Below are positions 44,053 to 55,571 of a DNA stretch of 64,000 nt, in pieces. The notes beneath the pieces were generated by a model. It was not told the DNA's origin and ran no database searches. It was given only the letters and a program-made list of their open reading frames with translations. Every line of letters starts with the position of its first letter. The first letter of the stretch is position 1. The stretch covers positions 30,335,935 to 30,399,934 of the forward strand of contig CM076196.1 in the NCBI GenBank assembly GCA_038277395.1. The letters are read 5' to 3'. The position numbers were made by a program, and so were the translations under genes. The DNA is from Dryocosmus kuriphilus (lineage: Eukaryota > Arthropoda > Insecta > Hymenoptera > Cynipidae).

Positions 44053-45957
44053 ATCTTAAATAAAACAAAAATCAAGTTACCTAATAATGTAGAATACTAT
44101 CTTAGTCTCGGAAAGAATTTTTGTCTACCTTATTATAACAAGGACAATTTTGTAAAAACCACTCTTTGCAATACAGAAGTAAAAATACACCTTATAGATG
44201 AACGAAAAAGGGATGATTTTAGATCAGATCTAGCTTTTAATTTACAACGTTTCCTTAAGAATAATAATCCATGTAAATCTAGAAACCATTTCACTGAAAT
44301 GGCCATTGACACTAAGGATTTTCTTTTAAAACATAAGAATATCATTGTAACTAAAGCAGATAAAGGGAACGTTACAGTTCTCATGGATCAAAAAGACTAT
44401 ACAAATAAATATTTACTTCTTTTGAATGACTCTTCCACTTACAAAGTACTCAGTAAGGATCCTACCCGTTTAATTCACATCAAACTTAACAAATTACTAG
44501 ATGAAATTTGCCTACTTGGTTTTATCAATACTGATACTGTTAGAATCCTTAAATGTACAAATGGCTATGCTCCAAAATTCTACGGGCTTCCAGAGATTCA
44601 TAAACCTGATTGTCCACTGCGTCCTATTATATCCTTTGTAAACTCACCTTTATACTACATCTCAAAATTTATAGCTTCATCAATCAAAGCAACTTTAGGG
44701 AACAATCCCAGACATATTAAAGATAGCTGGAACTTTGCGGAAAAGATTTCATGCTTCACAGTGCCAAAAGACTATGAGTTCTTTAGTCTTGATGTCAAAT
44801 CACTGTTCACTAACATCCCACATGATTTGGTACTTGAGGCCGTAGAAAAAAGATGGAACTTAATTAAAATTCACACTAAACTTCTTTTTGAGTTTTTCAT
44901 TAAAATATTAAAATTTTGCCTCAGTAATGCTTATTGTACTTTCCAAGAAAAATATTATAGTCAGATTTATGGCATCCCAATGGGATCACCCATATCTGCT
45001 GCTGTCTCTGATTTGGTGATGGAAGTTTTGGAGCATGACATCATCTCTCAAAACTCATTGTTTAATCCCTTATTTTTCTATAGATATTTGAACGATATCC
45101 TATCTTGTCTTCATCATGATCAAATTGAACCATTTAAAAACCTTTTCAACGCATATCATCAAAGAATGCAGTTCACTATTGAAAATCAAAAAAACAATAG
45201 TATAAATTTTTTGGATGTACAGATATGGAATGATAATGGTCGAATATACACAAACTGGTTTCCTAAAGAAACATGGTCGGGAAGATACACTAATTATCAC
45301 TCTATTACTTTTCCACCTTACAAAAATAGTATGGTAAATAGTCTTGTTGACAGAGAAGTTAAACTTTCGCATTCTTCTTTTCATGATGAAAACTTAAATA
45401 TTATCACTTGCACTCTTATTAACAATGGCTTTCCTATCAATATCGCTAATGAACTTATTAACAAGAGGGTTATGAAACTAAATTCTCTATCTTCCAACAT
45501 TTCAAACAATGACATAAATCTAGGACGATCCATTATCTTACCATATAATCCACAAACTTCCAGAATATTTCAAAAGATGTATACCAAATACAATATTAAA
45601 ATCATTTTTGAACCTATAAAAGACCCCTTTAACTGTTTTAGAAATCAGAAAGGTCCTATTCCACGTAATGAAATGTCTAATGTTATCTACAGAATATCAT
45701 GTTCTGATTGTGAAAAATGTTATATTGGTGAGACAAAAGGATACATCGACACAAGAATCAATGAACGTCGTAGAGACTGTATTAATAACAAAATCAACAC
45801 CGCACTTTCAAAACACGCAACCCAAAATAAACATTCCTTTGATTTTACCAATTTTAATGTTCTAGATAAAGAATCACATTATTACAAACGTATTTTCATG
45901 GAGACGTTTCATATTGTGAAAAAAATAATAATAATATTAACTTTAAAACAGACATAG
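44053..45957 (+). CDS. PLE-B reverse transcriptase with GIY-YIG endonuclease
   Basis: The frame is open from 43966, but its first ~28 codons are the inverted arm, so real PLE coding starts at about 44050 and the N-terminus is truncated. Domains in order: KADKGNVTVLMDQKDY; FYGLPEIHKPDCPLRPIISF; motif A FFSLDVKSLFTNIP; motif B YGIPMGSPISAAVS; motif C FYRYLNDILSCL; INFLDVQIW; and the endonuclease NVIYRISCSDCEKCYIGETK with RINERRRDC. The long open frame suggests recent insertion, but motif C reads YLND where PLE-A1 has YLDD, so one metal-binding Asp is Asn. The end is frameshifted relative to the inverted arm: the arm encodes FHIVKNNNNINFKTDIDN while this copy reads FHIVKKIIIILTLKQT. Probably inactive despite its open frame. 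Confidence 0.88.
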   Translation: MLNKTKIKLPNNVEYYLSLGKNFCLPYYNKDNFVKTTLCNTEVKIHLIDERKRDDFRSDLAFNLQRFLKNNNPCKSRNHFTEMAIDTKDFLLKHKNIIVTKADKGNVTVLMDQKDYTNKYLLLLNDSSTYKVLSKDPTRLIHIKLNKLLDEICLLGFINTDTVRILKCTNGYAPKFYGLPEIHKPDCPLRPIISFVNSPLYYISKFIASSIKATLGNNPRHIKDSWNFAEKISCFTVPKDYEFFSLDVKSLFTNIPHDLVLEAVEKRWNLIKIHTKLLFEFFIKILKFCLSNAYCTFQEKYYSQIYGIPMGSPISAAVSDLVMEVLEHDIISQNSLFNPLFFYRYLNDILSCLHHDQIEPFKNLFNAYHQRMQFTIENQKNNSINFLDVQIWNDNGRIYTNWFPKETWSGRYTNYHSITFPPYKNSMVNSLVDREVKLSHSSFHDENLNIITCTLINNGFPINIANELINKRVMKLNSLSSNISNNDINLGRSIILPYNPQTSRIFQKMYTKYNIKIIFEPIKDPFNCFRNQKGPIPRNEMSNVIYRISCSDCEKCYIGETKGYIDTRINERRRDCINNKINTALSKHATQNKHSFDFTNFNVLDKESHYYKRIFMETFHIVKKIIIILTLKQT

Positions 45958-46610
45958 GTAATATGAGCATCACTTTTAATAGCCTTATTCGTTCTACTAA
46001 ATAGTACATTATATTTTTACACAAATATGCTCGTGAAAAAACATTTTAAATTTATAATATCTATATTTAACCCAATACAGAAGCGGTTTATAATATTGTA
46101 TTCATGTCTCAACACGTAACACTGACGTCAGCAATACGTCATGCGCATAACTACACTCTCCATACTTACAGATGGTCAAACCACCTTGTTTACGGTCACC
46201 TACTTGTAATTTCCGAAACAGATGTCAGTCTGCTGGACGAAATGATTTTTAAAACATCTATGTTTTGTGTTATGTCCATTAATAGATATTAAATTTACTA
46301 ATAATTCCGTCCATCAGAACACAGCATTTTATATTGTCCACTTTTGTCACACAGGTCATAACTGCTTTTCCATTTTTCAATCTGATGAGGACTGTAGAGG
46401 AGAGTCGAAACGTCATGTGTATTAACAATTGCTGAGAGACTCAGTATTTTCTCATCTTTTTAATAAAGGACCAGTAATCAACAAAAAAATTTCTCTTTTA
46501 CATCTAAAACTTAACGCTTATACCCTGGTCAACATCACCATTACATCATCTAAATATAGTTTTTAAATATGTATCGCATATTTCTCTAGCACTTATTCGG
46601 ATCTAAACTA

Positions 46611-47809
46611 CAGTCTCTTCAACAAAAAAAGAATCGCGATTATTCGTAAACCATAAAAGATATTTAATTCCTCTTTTTTTTTAAAATTAAAGGTCACTAG
46701 AAGGGCTACGTCGAACTTACTTAATACGTCGTCCAATCTCCATCACTGTCCAAAATAGCTTGGCACCTCCTAGGCATGCTTCCGACAAGGGATTCGGCAT
46801 ATTCAATGAGAAGTGACCTCTATATTTCTCTAATATGAAGAGAGAGCTGTTTCAGGGTGAACACGTGCTTCCCTACAAGCTTCCTCTTCATGGAACAAAC
46901 ATTCTCAGTGGGGTTGGCATCGGGCGACTGCGATGCTTAGGGTCGTTATCTTCTTGCAGGACCCAATCTTCACTTTGAGCTCCAAAGAATTTCTTTACTG
47001 ATCTTAAACGACCAGCTGATAAATTTGGAGCATTTTTTAAGCATTTTGCGTAAGATTCTCCCAACAACCCAAACCACCCTTAGAAAAGCATCCCCAAACA
47101 TGGATTTGTATGGGGTCTTTTACAGTTCGCTGGACGAAACGCTCATTAGCGGTAGACCAGGCATGTTTTACGGGAACCCATGCCCAGAATGACGCTTCAT
47201 CATAAAACACAACATTTGACCAGTCACGGTCAATATTTTATGCAGACCACGCCTTGCGTTTAGTCATGTGGGTTTCCGAAAGCAGGGGTTTTTGTGTCGT
47301 CGTACGGTACTGCACTCCAGCCTTGTCTAAACGGTCTCGAATAGTGTTAATGCTGAGTTCTAGCCCCTTTTTAGCTAGCCTATCCTTAGCTTGACGCAAT
47401 GTTAGAGTGGGGATACGCGTAAACAACTGGACGATGACTTTGTCCTCCTTTGGCGTCGTTCCTCGAGAACTGCCTCTTCCAGGCAAATCGTCGACACTTT
47501 TTGTGTCTTTAAAACGTTGCACCCACTTTTGCATAAACTTTTTAAACTTTTTTTATATATTTTGCACATGCAGCTTGCTTCATTTTTGGACCCAGCGGAT
47601 GTGAGCACAAGAAGACAGCTTCAAACCTTTTCGCGTACGCAGCAGACATTTCGATTTGCGTGTCTTCTCTACGACAGTTTGAACGATACTGAAACTAAGG
47701 AATATTCACGCCGTAGCCCTTTTAGTGACCTTTAATTTTTTAAAAAGAGAAATTAACTATCTTTTATGGTTTACGAATAATTGCGATTCCTTTTTTGTTG
47801 AACAGACTT
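46611..47809 (-). mobile_element. Tc1-like element with long terminal repeats, TA target
   Basis: TA lies at 46609-46610 and 47810-47811. The terminal inverted repeats are about 115 bp, sharing TTATTCGTAAACCATAAAAG, AAAATTAAAGGTCACTA and AAGGGCTACG. A broken transposase is on the minus strand. Confidence 0.88.
46745..47649 (-). pseudogene. Tc1-like transposase, inactivated
   Basis: An ATG at 47649 opens MSAAYAKRFEAVFLCSHPLG, then a stop and frame change occur in an A/T run near 47550. The main block (47534-47238) has VQRFKDTKSVDDLPGRGSSR, TLTLRQAKDRLAKKGLELS and TIRDRLDKAGVQYR, the paired helix-turn-helix region. The catalytic part continues beyond an in-frame TAA as VVFYDEASFWAWVP (first Asp), then after further shifts LQEDNDPKHRS (second Asp) and NPTENVC. 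At least three breaks; dead. Confidence 0.88.
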
Positions 47810-48339
47810 TACTAATCTCTAATTCAAACTCTAATATAAAAGCACTGTTGCTTCTGATTACTTACTCTAATGGTACATTTCTTCAATTTTAAAGGACATA
47901 AAAAATTTCAATCAGTGGACATATTTCAGAAATTGTCCATGATTAATGAAAAATTAAGTATATTCATACAAGTTTCTTAGACTTCCGGTTCGACGCTGGT
48001 CTGTGAATGACGCGTGTGAGGTGAGAAAAGCTAAGTGTATGGATTTAAGGTAAAAAGTGAGAGAAAGGAAAAGTGGGTAAAAGATGAAGAGAGGTGAGGC
48101 CTAGATTCTCTAATTTTATTTTCTATTTCTTGCTTCATTACTTCTTGCCCTTCTTTTTCATATTTACACCCATTGCATGATTATTATTACGCATAAATAC
48201 GTAATGTTTTTTAGTAGGATATTCATATATATATTTTTTTTTACTTGGTACTAAAGAGAAACCCTACCAGAGGTCGAAACTTCTGCCATAATTTAGGAAA
48301 GCTTATAGGTACATGTTTTATTAAATTTAGACCCTAATT

Positions 48340-48540
48340 GCCAAAAAAAATGCCCCTTGTAGCTCCCATCTAAAGTTACTCGGCAATTTACTTTCTAAAC
48401 TTTCCCAGTCTTTTTCCTCGACCCAAGTTTCCGTTAATCCTACAACATCGAATTTTTCTAAAAAATTCCAGGAATCGTTCTCCTATTTCTTTATCCCTTC
48501 AACATTCCAAAAAATCATCTTAAGCTCTTCCTATATTGCT
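48340..48540 (-). pseudogene. Non-LTR endonuclease N-terminal fragment
   Basis: Minus strand gives FDVVGLTETWVEEKDWESLE and KLPSNFRWELQGA. The LTETW motif, with its catalytic Glu, marks the apurinic-type endonuclease of non-LTR elements. The segment ends just before the region where the 18797-21981 copy begins, so the two copies are complementary parts of similar proteins. Confidence 0.7.
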
Positions 48541-48727
48541 TGAACCCTTTTCCACTTCCTTTTATTTCCTTTACTCTTTGCCCATCTCCCCAAATTCCTT
48601 ACCTTCAAAAAGTCCTCTCTTTTTCCTCTAACCTTTCTCTATCTTCATTACAACCATACCATTCCCCTTGAATACAGATTTTGTCATATATTACCCTCAC
48701 TGTATTACACTTTTTCTCTTCTCTTAA

Positions 48728-49990
48728 TTAACTTATATTTTGTTGAATATTTTTTTCTTTAAATGTCAGATCATGGTCAATATACACTTTTTTTGTCCCT
48801 AATATATTTTTTTCTATCACTTCTTGCTTGGCTTCCAATGTTTCCATTTCCACTACAATCACTCCTTTTTCCGTTATTCCCTGTTTTCTTACATTGTTTA
48901 CTTTTCCCCCAAGCCCTAAAGTATTGTTTAGTAACTCCAATACCTCTGCTCTTTCATTCCCTTCCCTTATTTTTAGACCTACTATTGTCAGGTTGTTTCT
49001 TCTTTCCCATATCTCCCTTCTTTTAATCTCCCTTTCTATCTCACTCACTTTCTTCGTTATTTCCTCCAAATTCCTCCCCTGTACAGCCACGATTTTTCTC
49101 TCTATTAATTTTACTTTGGTTCTTAACTCCTTGTCTATTACCCAGTCCTTTACATTTTTCTCTTCTTCTCCCTCTGCCATCCTATTCTTGTCTTTCTCTA
49201 CCTGACTTTCTTCCCAATTCCTTTACTTGTTTTTCTAAAATCGTCATTTCTGCTTGTTCATCGCTCTCTTCTCTCATTTCCTATTACTTCCATCTCTAGC
49301 TTTCTCGCCCTTCCCTACAGCTTTGTAATATTTTTTCCATATTTTTCATCCCTCCTTCTCAATTCTTCCTTAATTCCTCTCAACTGCTTAATCATGTCTC
49401 GTGTCCGTCTCTTTTGAAAAACGGACACGAAATACGATTAAGCAATGGAGGACATGGAGGGCATTGGCCCTCCATGGTCTTTTGCCTTTCTTTTATCTCT
49501 CTCATTTCCCTATTTAGGATTCGAATCTCCTTCATTATAATTTCCAAAGCATTTCTTCCCATTTCTTCTTTCTTACCCTTTCCCTCATCTATTGCTTCAT
49601 CTTTATTTTCCGGGCCAACTATTCCGAAAGGTTGATAACCCTCCCTTCCTTAGTTCTTTCTATCCTTACTGTTTGTCGACCTCACCATTATCTTGGCGAT
49701 TTTCTTAACCGCGCTAGCCACAAAAAATGTACCCAGACGTTTGAATCTCTTTTTCTTTTGCTAAGCGCTGAAATCATCTCCAAATCACCATCTCTATGTA
49801 ACCTGGTCCTTTAGTCACTAACGCTCTACCAACCTAGTCTCCTTCCCGCCGGTCTCCCTTCTCCCACCTTCTTTACCTCTGCAGTTTTTAGTTTCCCGCT
49901 TAGGGTTGGAAAATTTTACTTCTGCGCGGGATTCACTTTCAATTTTCTTTTCTACTGAATTTTCATTTTCCTCCGTTGATAATCTATTTC
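48728..49990 (-). pseudogene. Non-LTR ORF1, broken
   Basis: The clear block (49180-48728) starts MAEGEEEKNVKDWVIDKELR, continues as a charged coiled-coil-like stretch ITKKVSEIEREIKRREIWER, then RRNNLTIVGLKI and GVIVVEMETLEAKQEVIEK. R.N.LTIVGL followed by a betas-and-helices region matches the RRM-like core of ORF1 proteins (nucleic acid chaperones). Further upstream (to about 49990) are lysine/glutamate-rich frames interrupted by stops. Confidence 0.7.
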
Positions 49991-50035
49991 CCTTCTTTTC
50001 CCTTCATTCGCGTCTGCCCTCACAGATGGTGACTT

Positions 50036-50561
50036 TGTGTTATTAAATCTAAGCTCACTTTACTATTTTCCTAAATTGCACTCTCATTTGACACTTTCTA
50101 TCCCCACTTATTTTTTTGAGACGTTTAAACTTACTTTATTTCTAATTATATTGCCTACTTTTCACCAAGTTAGTTTTCATTTGCATTTTAAGCACTCCAG
50201 GACCTCTAGGCCATGCACATGCCAATCACATGTCATCACCTGTGTATCTTCTTTAAAAATTGCCAAAATGACTTTATCCTGGACTCATTTTACGCATAAT
50301 TTTTATAGTTTTCAAGCTATTTGAGAGAAGAAAAATTTATCGTTGCTACAAATAAAATTAAGAGAACATAAGCAGTCATCGAAAAGTAGGCGGTCTCATA
50401 CTCGTGACCGGTATCCTACCTAAGTGAAAAACATAAATTATGTGAAAATGACCTGCATATTTTCATTTATACGTAAATTCTTCTAGCAGTTATTAAATTA
50501 GTGAAAGAATTGCTCAATTTGAAGGAACATTCGCAGGGTGAAATTTCGTTGCTAACTATAC
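50036..50561. other. Intron or downstream region of the tetraspanin gene
   Basis: On the minus strand this follows the second alternative exon. I looked for the expected next tetraspanin exon (a GICxAQNL-type TM4 end) and did not find it, so it probably lies left of the non-LTR fragment and elsewhere, or outside the window. Confidence 0.35.
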
Positions 50562-50678
50562 CTGAGAAAACGCTGTTCCGACCACACCAGTGGCTATGGC
50601 AAGGAGGTTTCTCTCCATCCACTCCTCTGCTGCTTGAACGCACCCTCTTTCGTATATCACTTTGCCCACATCAAAGTT
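50562..50678 (-). CDS. Tetraspanin alternative exon C2 (loop end and TM4)
   Basis: Minus strand, 117 bp, 39 codons in phase 0-0. Acceptor TTTGTTTTCAG, donor CAG/GTATAG. It encodes VIYERGCVQAAEEWMERNLL then a hydrophobic IATGVVGTAF, which is the last conserved cysteine of the large extracellular loop followed by the start of transmembrane segment 4. It has the same layout as exon C1 1.2 kb upstream (ERGC, then EEW, then N-L plus a membrane segment) but differs at roughly half the residues. Because both have phase 0 at each end, either could follow exon B. Selection of one or the other would change the loop-to-membrane junction. It could alternatively be a decayed duplicate, but the frame and both splice sites are intact. 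Confidence 0.75.
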
Positions 50679-51820
50679 CTGAAAACAAAGACTACTTGCT
50701 TACCAAATTCAAAGAAGACAGACGTCAATCCGGAAACTGGAGAAAAATCCTTTAAAGCTACAACTTTACACTGAGCGATATTTAAGCTTCTCCAAGACTA
50801 ATTTTCTCAAAGGTCTACTTGAAAGGAGGCACATAAATATACCCCAAATTTTGTTTTCCCTAAATTCATATGACCGAAAAATAATTTGTCCAACTGAAAA
50901 CTAGGACAAATAGAAAGTATGTCATATCATTATTCGGTCATATTAATTCGGTAAAATAAACATAAGGAAAATAAAATTTGGGGGGATATTCATGCGCCTC
51001 GCTTCGAAGTTTCGAGAAATACGAGAAATTCTACAGAACACTGATGTGACAAGCTCTATAACACAGGTCTAAACATTTGTATTGAAGCAAGCAAAAATGA
51101 ATAAAAATGGTCATCTACAAGTAACATCAAGAATAATTTCTTCAAAGTTGCAAAATTAGAGAAAATTTTCTCACATCTTGATAATTTCTGGATAGTCCTT
51201 ATCGAGGAATCGGATGAGAATAAATGAATAAAAAAGCTAATTTGAAACTCAGGGCATTGATTATAAGACAGGAAAAACTCATATTATAGCCTTGCGTGTT
51301 TAACGATCATCCAATTTCAATCGACTGTCTTCAGACACATTATCATCACTTCTCGAGCAAAGCTTTTAAAAAACATAAAATTACTTTTCTTCATGGATAA
51401 TAAAGCTTCTTCATTTCTGAACGAAAATCAATTAATTTATGCAATTTCTCCTCTTTCAGTTACATTCAAAATATTTTTAACAAATGCGCTCATAAAACTT
51501 GAAAATTTCAGTAAGGGAACTATACTTTTTGATATCTACCAGTCATCAAGATACGAAAAATATAAGACAGACTATACAAAAGTGCATACATAAAGTAGAA
51601 TGGCCCAAATGAAAAAAAGTTTCCTTATCAGGAACAACAACTATATGCTCATATATCATGGCAAAATAATATGGAAATTAGAGTCCACGTGGAGTGAAAT
51701 TTCTAGATTATCTTGCACATCATCCAAAAATAGAAGTCGACAATAATAGTCATGAAGTTGAAAAATGCAAGCAAAATAAGTTTCACAACGTGAAAATATA
51801 CTTGTCAATGTGAGTGATAC
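50679..51820. other. Spacer between alternative tetraspanin exons
   Basis: AT-rich intronic sequence of 1.14 kb without transposon signatures that I can support. Palindromic stretches such as TATGACCGAAAAATAA and TTATTCGGTCATA near 50870-50942 could pair, forming an intronic stem. Confidence 0.4.
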
Positions 51821-51931
51821 CTGTAAGACCATTGTGCTGACAATCATACCCGCTACAGGTACAAGGTTCATTTCAAACCACTCTTCTCCAGCCCTTAGGC
51901 AACCTCTTTCAAATATACTCCTTTCTCCTGG
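51821..51931 (-). CDS. Tetraspanin alternative exon C1 (loop end and TM4)
   Basis: Minus strand, 111 bp, 37 codons, phase 0-0. The acceptor is a weak GGAAAAATGCAG and the donor CAG/GTATCA. It encodes SIFERGCLRAGEEWFEMNLV then VAGMIVSTMVLQ, matching the TspanC8 family end of the large extracellular loop and start of TM4. It is the first C-type exon met after exon B, 10.4 kb downstream. TspanC8 proteins bind and regulate the ADAM10 protease at membranes; that role is family knowledge, not shown here. Confidence 0.8.
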
Positions 51932-52178
51932 CTGCATTTTTCCAGAGAGTTAAGGAAGAGCAAGTTCAGATTATTTAGATAGCTACAAAAAGTCTTTCCC
52001 TTTTCTTTTGCAAGCTTTGCAGTAAAACGCGTTTAAATTGTTACGCTCCAGATGCTTTGCGAAATATTTCACACAAAAGATACCTCTCTGCGAAAGTTCG
52101 GATAAAACTAAAAGCATTGTTTTTAGCATAATAGAGACACTTCAGCTTCCCATAAATAATTTTAAAAAATGTATACTA
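51932..52178. other. Tetraspanin intron, left segment
   Basis: Unique intronic sequence between exon C1 and the outer nested element; no gene seen. Confidence 0.5.
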
Positions 52179-52918
52179 CCGTAAAATAGGGCTAAGCGGA
52201 GAGCGGTTTTCCATTTTTTACAATAAAGTGCAAGAAGGAATTTGAATTGAATACTAATGCTTCAAATATATAATCTATATCCACTGAAGTGTGAGAGTTT
52301 ACTCCTAAACGTGGGGTAAACTCGTATAAACTATAATAGGTACTCTTCAGGTATAAATTCTAAGAATGAAAAATGTGAAAGGTGCTTTTTAGCTCAATTA
52401 TATTTGGATTACAATACTAAAATTTTATCTTAAAGTATAGTGTTAATATATACATATGATCTTAAATGTGTTGATCAGGTAGGAATATATGTACATAGAT
52501 GTTGCAGTGTCGATTTACTGATCGTAAAAGAATTGTTTATTGATGAAAACAAGCTTTCGCTCTCCAAAGGAGGGCCTCTTCAGGTACATAGTATATAGAA
52601 TAACGACTAGAAATAAAGGTTATCGTATATAAATATACTAAATTTTACAATAATATGGACGATAATGTTAACATAACCAAGAAGCTTACCGCATGTTTCA
52701 GAGTAGTAGTACATACAAAGTTTGAGGTCTTTCTCAATTTTTAGGTTCTTTAAAAAGAATTATAAGAAAATAAAATGCCATAGTTAGCATTATTATACCA
52801 TTAACTGTGCTTTACATGTGGATTGTAATAATTTAGACGGACAATAACATTTCTCGTGCCATGATGTTCGGGCAGCGTCCACAGGAAAGGACTAAAACCG
52901 ATATGGTTACATCGAGTA

Positions 52919-54468
52919 TACTGATGGGCGCTGCTCGGCATGACCGCGGTAAGGTATTACCTGACCGGTAAACACCGGTCATGACCGGTAAAGTTGGTAA
53001 AGCGCGGTCACGCCCAAATATCTCTTTTATAAAAGTTTCTTTTTTAAGAAAAAGTAATTTAGGCATTAAGAGATACATTATGCTAAATTTATACAAAAAG
53101 TTTTTCAGTTTTAACTGTCCATGTTATTATACAATAAATAAAAACGCAAAAAAGCTAAACGTAGCAGACGACAGTTTTGACAGTCTTGCGGGAATTTCGA
53201 GGGATATTTGAAATTCATAATTTATATAAATGACAATTTAAAATGAAAAACCAATATACTTATCAAAAAAATTTTCTGGAAATAATTATTTGTAGCGTGT
53301 TGAGCTATTTTTAATCAAATTTAAATGAAAATCACTGCTTAGCGCTAAGCTAAGCACTCTGTAATCTACAGGTTATGTTCGAAAGCATAAATACTGTTTT
53401 TTTTTCTAAAAATAAGTAACTTTTTAAAAATGAAATTTATATTTATGTTTTGAATTTAGATTTACTATTAATCTGTGTAAATAATTTATTAATTGTTAGT
53501 AGTTAACTTAGCAAACTAGCTATTGCTGTTTTATATATGCGTCCACACAAAAAAGAGAAACATATTAAAAACAGAACGGGTAACAAAGGTGGTTTTCATA
53601 GAAAAGAATCTGGAAATTTTTAACAAAAATGCTAATGCATTCAAAAAGAAAGAGAAGAAAGAAACATACAATGAGTAAGAGTCGAAGCTTCTAAGGAATA
53701 GGTTTTTTCTACTCCTCACGCTGTCAGTATGATTCATAAATAAATAAGTAAAATCTGCAAATATGCTTAATTAATAATGTTTGCCTCCGACTTCAATAAA
53801 CATCTTTTTTACATTCCTGAATTATAATGAAACTAGGTATCTATCCTTTTTTTAATTTACCTGCAGATTGAAATTTTTCTTTTTACTATTTATTTTGAAT
53901 TATTTACAAATTTTGCTTCATGAAAAGACAGCCTCACAGTAAAAAATAATATTAAATAAAAGGTTACTTTTCTTCTCTTTTCAAACATCACCTATACCTA
54001 TACGTAAATGTAAATTATTAAATAACATTTTTACATATGTTACAATAGTTAAAGAAAAAGCAATATATATTTTTTGAAATATAACCCATACGTTACAAAG
54101 TACTTATCTTAGTGTTCGAGAGTGATATTCATTTAAATTTAACTAAAAATAACTCAGTACTCTACTGAATATTATTTCCGAATGATTACTTAATAAACAC
54201 GACGGTTTTCTACTATAATTTATCAATTTGTAAAATGTCAGTTTCAAATATCCCTCGAAACTCCAGCAAAACTGTCAAAACTGTCGTCTGCTACGCTCAG
54301 TTATTTTGGTTTTTATTTATTGTATAATTATCTGGACAGTTAAAACTGAAAAACTTTTTAGATACATTTAGGATAAGGTATCTCTTAACACCTAAATTAT
54401 TTTTTCTGAAAAAATAAACCCGTTATATTTGGTCATGACCGTAAAATACCGAGCAGCGCCCATCACTA
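52919..54468. mobile_element. hAT-type non-autonomous element, 8-bp TSD
   Basis: ATCGAGTA lies at 52911-52918 and 54469-54476. Ends are TACTGATGGGCGCTGCTCGG and inverted TAGTGATGGGCGCTGCTCGG. Long inverted arms extend about 230-300 bp on each side, sharing GTAGCAGACGACAGTTTTGA and TTTCAAATATCCCTCGAAA-type blocks. No transposase frame in its 1.55 kb. Left end also has repeated ACCGGTCATGACCGGTAAA-like palindromes. Confidence 0.85.
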
Positions 54469-54529
54469 ATCGAGTATAACAAACGTTAAAATGGCGTAGA
54501 AGCGCTAAAATTCAAATTCGATGTAAGTA

Positions 54530-55342
54530 TAATTATTTTTTAATTTTACATAAACGAAGATCTAACATAATTGTTGTAAAGAAACTATGTAATTAAAGGT
54601 TTGTTCAAATCAAGTTAGTACAATATAAATTATAATCAGAATATATAAGAAATATTATCATATCGTGTAAAAATGATACCTATACAATTTATAATTTCAT
54701 GGTGTAGATAAGATTAGACTATGGTAAATCTGGTTTAAATATTCGACTTCAGATCTTTTATTGACAGAGTTTTGATTTTTAGCGATAAAAAACTCTCCTT
54801 GGTGTTTCTTTTTTTAAATAATTTTGTTCATAACTCAGAATTTCTGTATCTTTGAAATTAAAATGGTCTTCAACATGTGAATGTAGTACTAAGAATTTAC
54901 TTCTTGAGTCTTTTTTACAATCGTTAATATGTTCTTTAATTCTGTTTTTAATGTACCTTTTAGTTTGACTCACATATACAGAGCCACATTCACATGGTAT
55001 TGAATAAATCACATGTATTTTCATGTCAAATGGAGTAATATCTTTATTTTTTAGGAAGCATTTAAAGAAATCTTTATGATAGGTATAAACAACCCCAATA
55101 TTATATCCCTTGAAAGTCTTATTATAAAATTTTGAATTTTCTTTAATATATGGAAGTACAATACTCTTATTGATATCGAAAGTTGTGTTATCATATATAT
55201 CATTAGATGTAGAGTTACGAATTTTTTCAAATCTTTCTTTAATATATTTTTGGTAAAAATTTTTAGGAAAATTATTTATTTCAAGGATATTAGAGACTAT
55301 GTTTAGTTTTTCATCAAAAAATTTTGGTTCGGGTAACTTAAT
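54530..55342 (-). pseudogene. PLE-A2 endonuclease, inverted half
   Basis: Minus strand reads KIHVIYSIPCECGSVYVSQT (55024 down) and RIKEHINDCKKDSRSK, followed by a frame break near 54810 in a run of A/T. Upstream (to 55342) it encodes the linker after the reverse transcriptase. It is a truncated copy without a reverse transcriptase domain. Confidence 0.8.
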
Positions 55343-55571
55343 AACCCTGTGATATATAACGTTGTTGACAGCGCTATTAAGTTATCCGAACCAAAATTTT
55401 TTAATGCAAACCTAAACATAGTCTCTAATATTCTTAAAATAAATAATTTTCTTGAAAATTTTTACCAAAAATATATTTAAAAAAGATTTGAAAAAATTCG
55501 TAACTCTACATCTAATGATATATATGATAACACAACTTTCGATATCAATAATAGAAATGTACTTCCATATA
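55343..55571 (+). pseudogene. PLE-A2 direct half, start
   Basis: Contains the reverse transcriptase end (SEPKFF) and the linker (NIVSNILKINNF) up to CTTCCATATA, where the mariner is inserted at TA. An in-frame TAA in the AAATATATTTAAAAAAG run already breaks it. Confidence 0.75.

Larger units (their letters stand above)
39695..46554 (+). mobile_element. Penelope-like element PLE-B with inverted left arm, 11-bp TSD
   Basis: TATAGTTTTTA lies at 39684-39694 and 46555-46565. The left arm (39695-39926 plus 43465-44049) is an inverted copy of the 3' part (45768-46512), sharing GTTGATTACTGGTCC, GGACTGTAGA..TCGAAACGT and GCGTTTTCAA-type blocks. The plus-strand coding copy starts at about 44050, directly at the junction. 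Such head-to-head truncated copies are characteristic of Penelope insertions. The left arm was later split by the hAT element at 39935-43456. Confidence 0.88.
47970..50035 (-). mobile_element. Non-LTR fragment: ORF1 and start of endonuclease
   Basis: Minus-strand, A/G-rich coding bias like the element at 18797-21981. It holds ORF1 and the first ~65 codons of an endonuclease (about 48540-48340) and then stops, so the 3' half is missing, the opposite of usual 5' truncation. 47975-48110 has the reverse purine bias (plus strand), suggesting a rearranged or inverted piece. No target duplication was found. Confidence 0.7.

Noticed and set aside
48763..49205. Plus-strand open frames opposite the non-LTR ORF1
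   Set aside because: Antisense shadow with the same pyrimidine-rich bias; the minus-strand frame has the recognisable RRM-like core.
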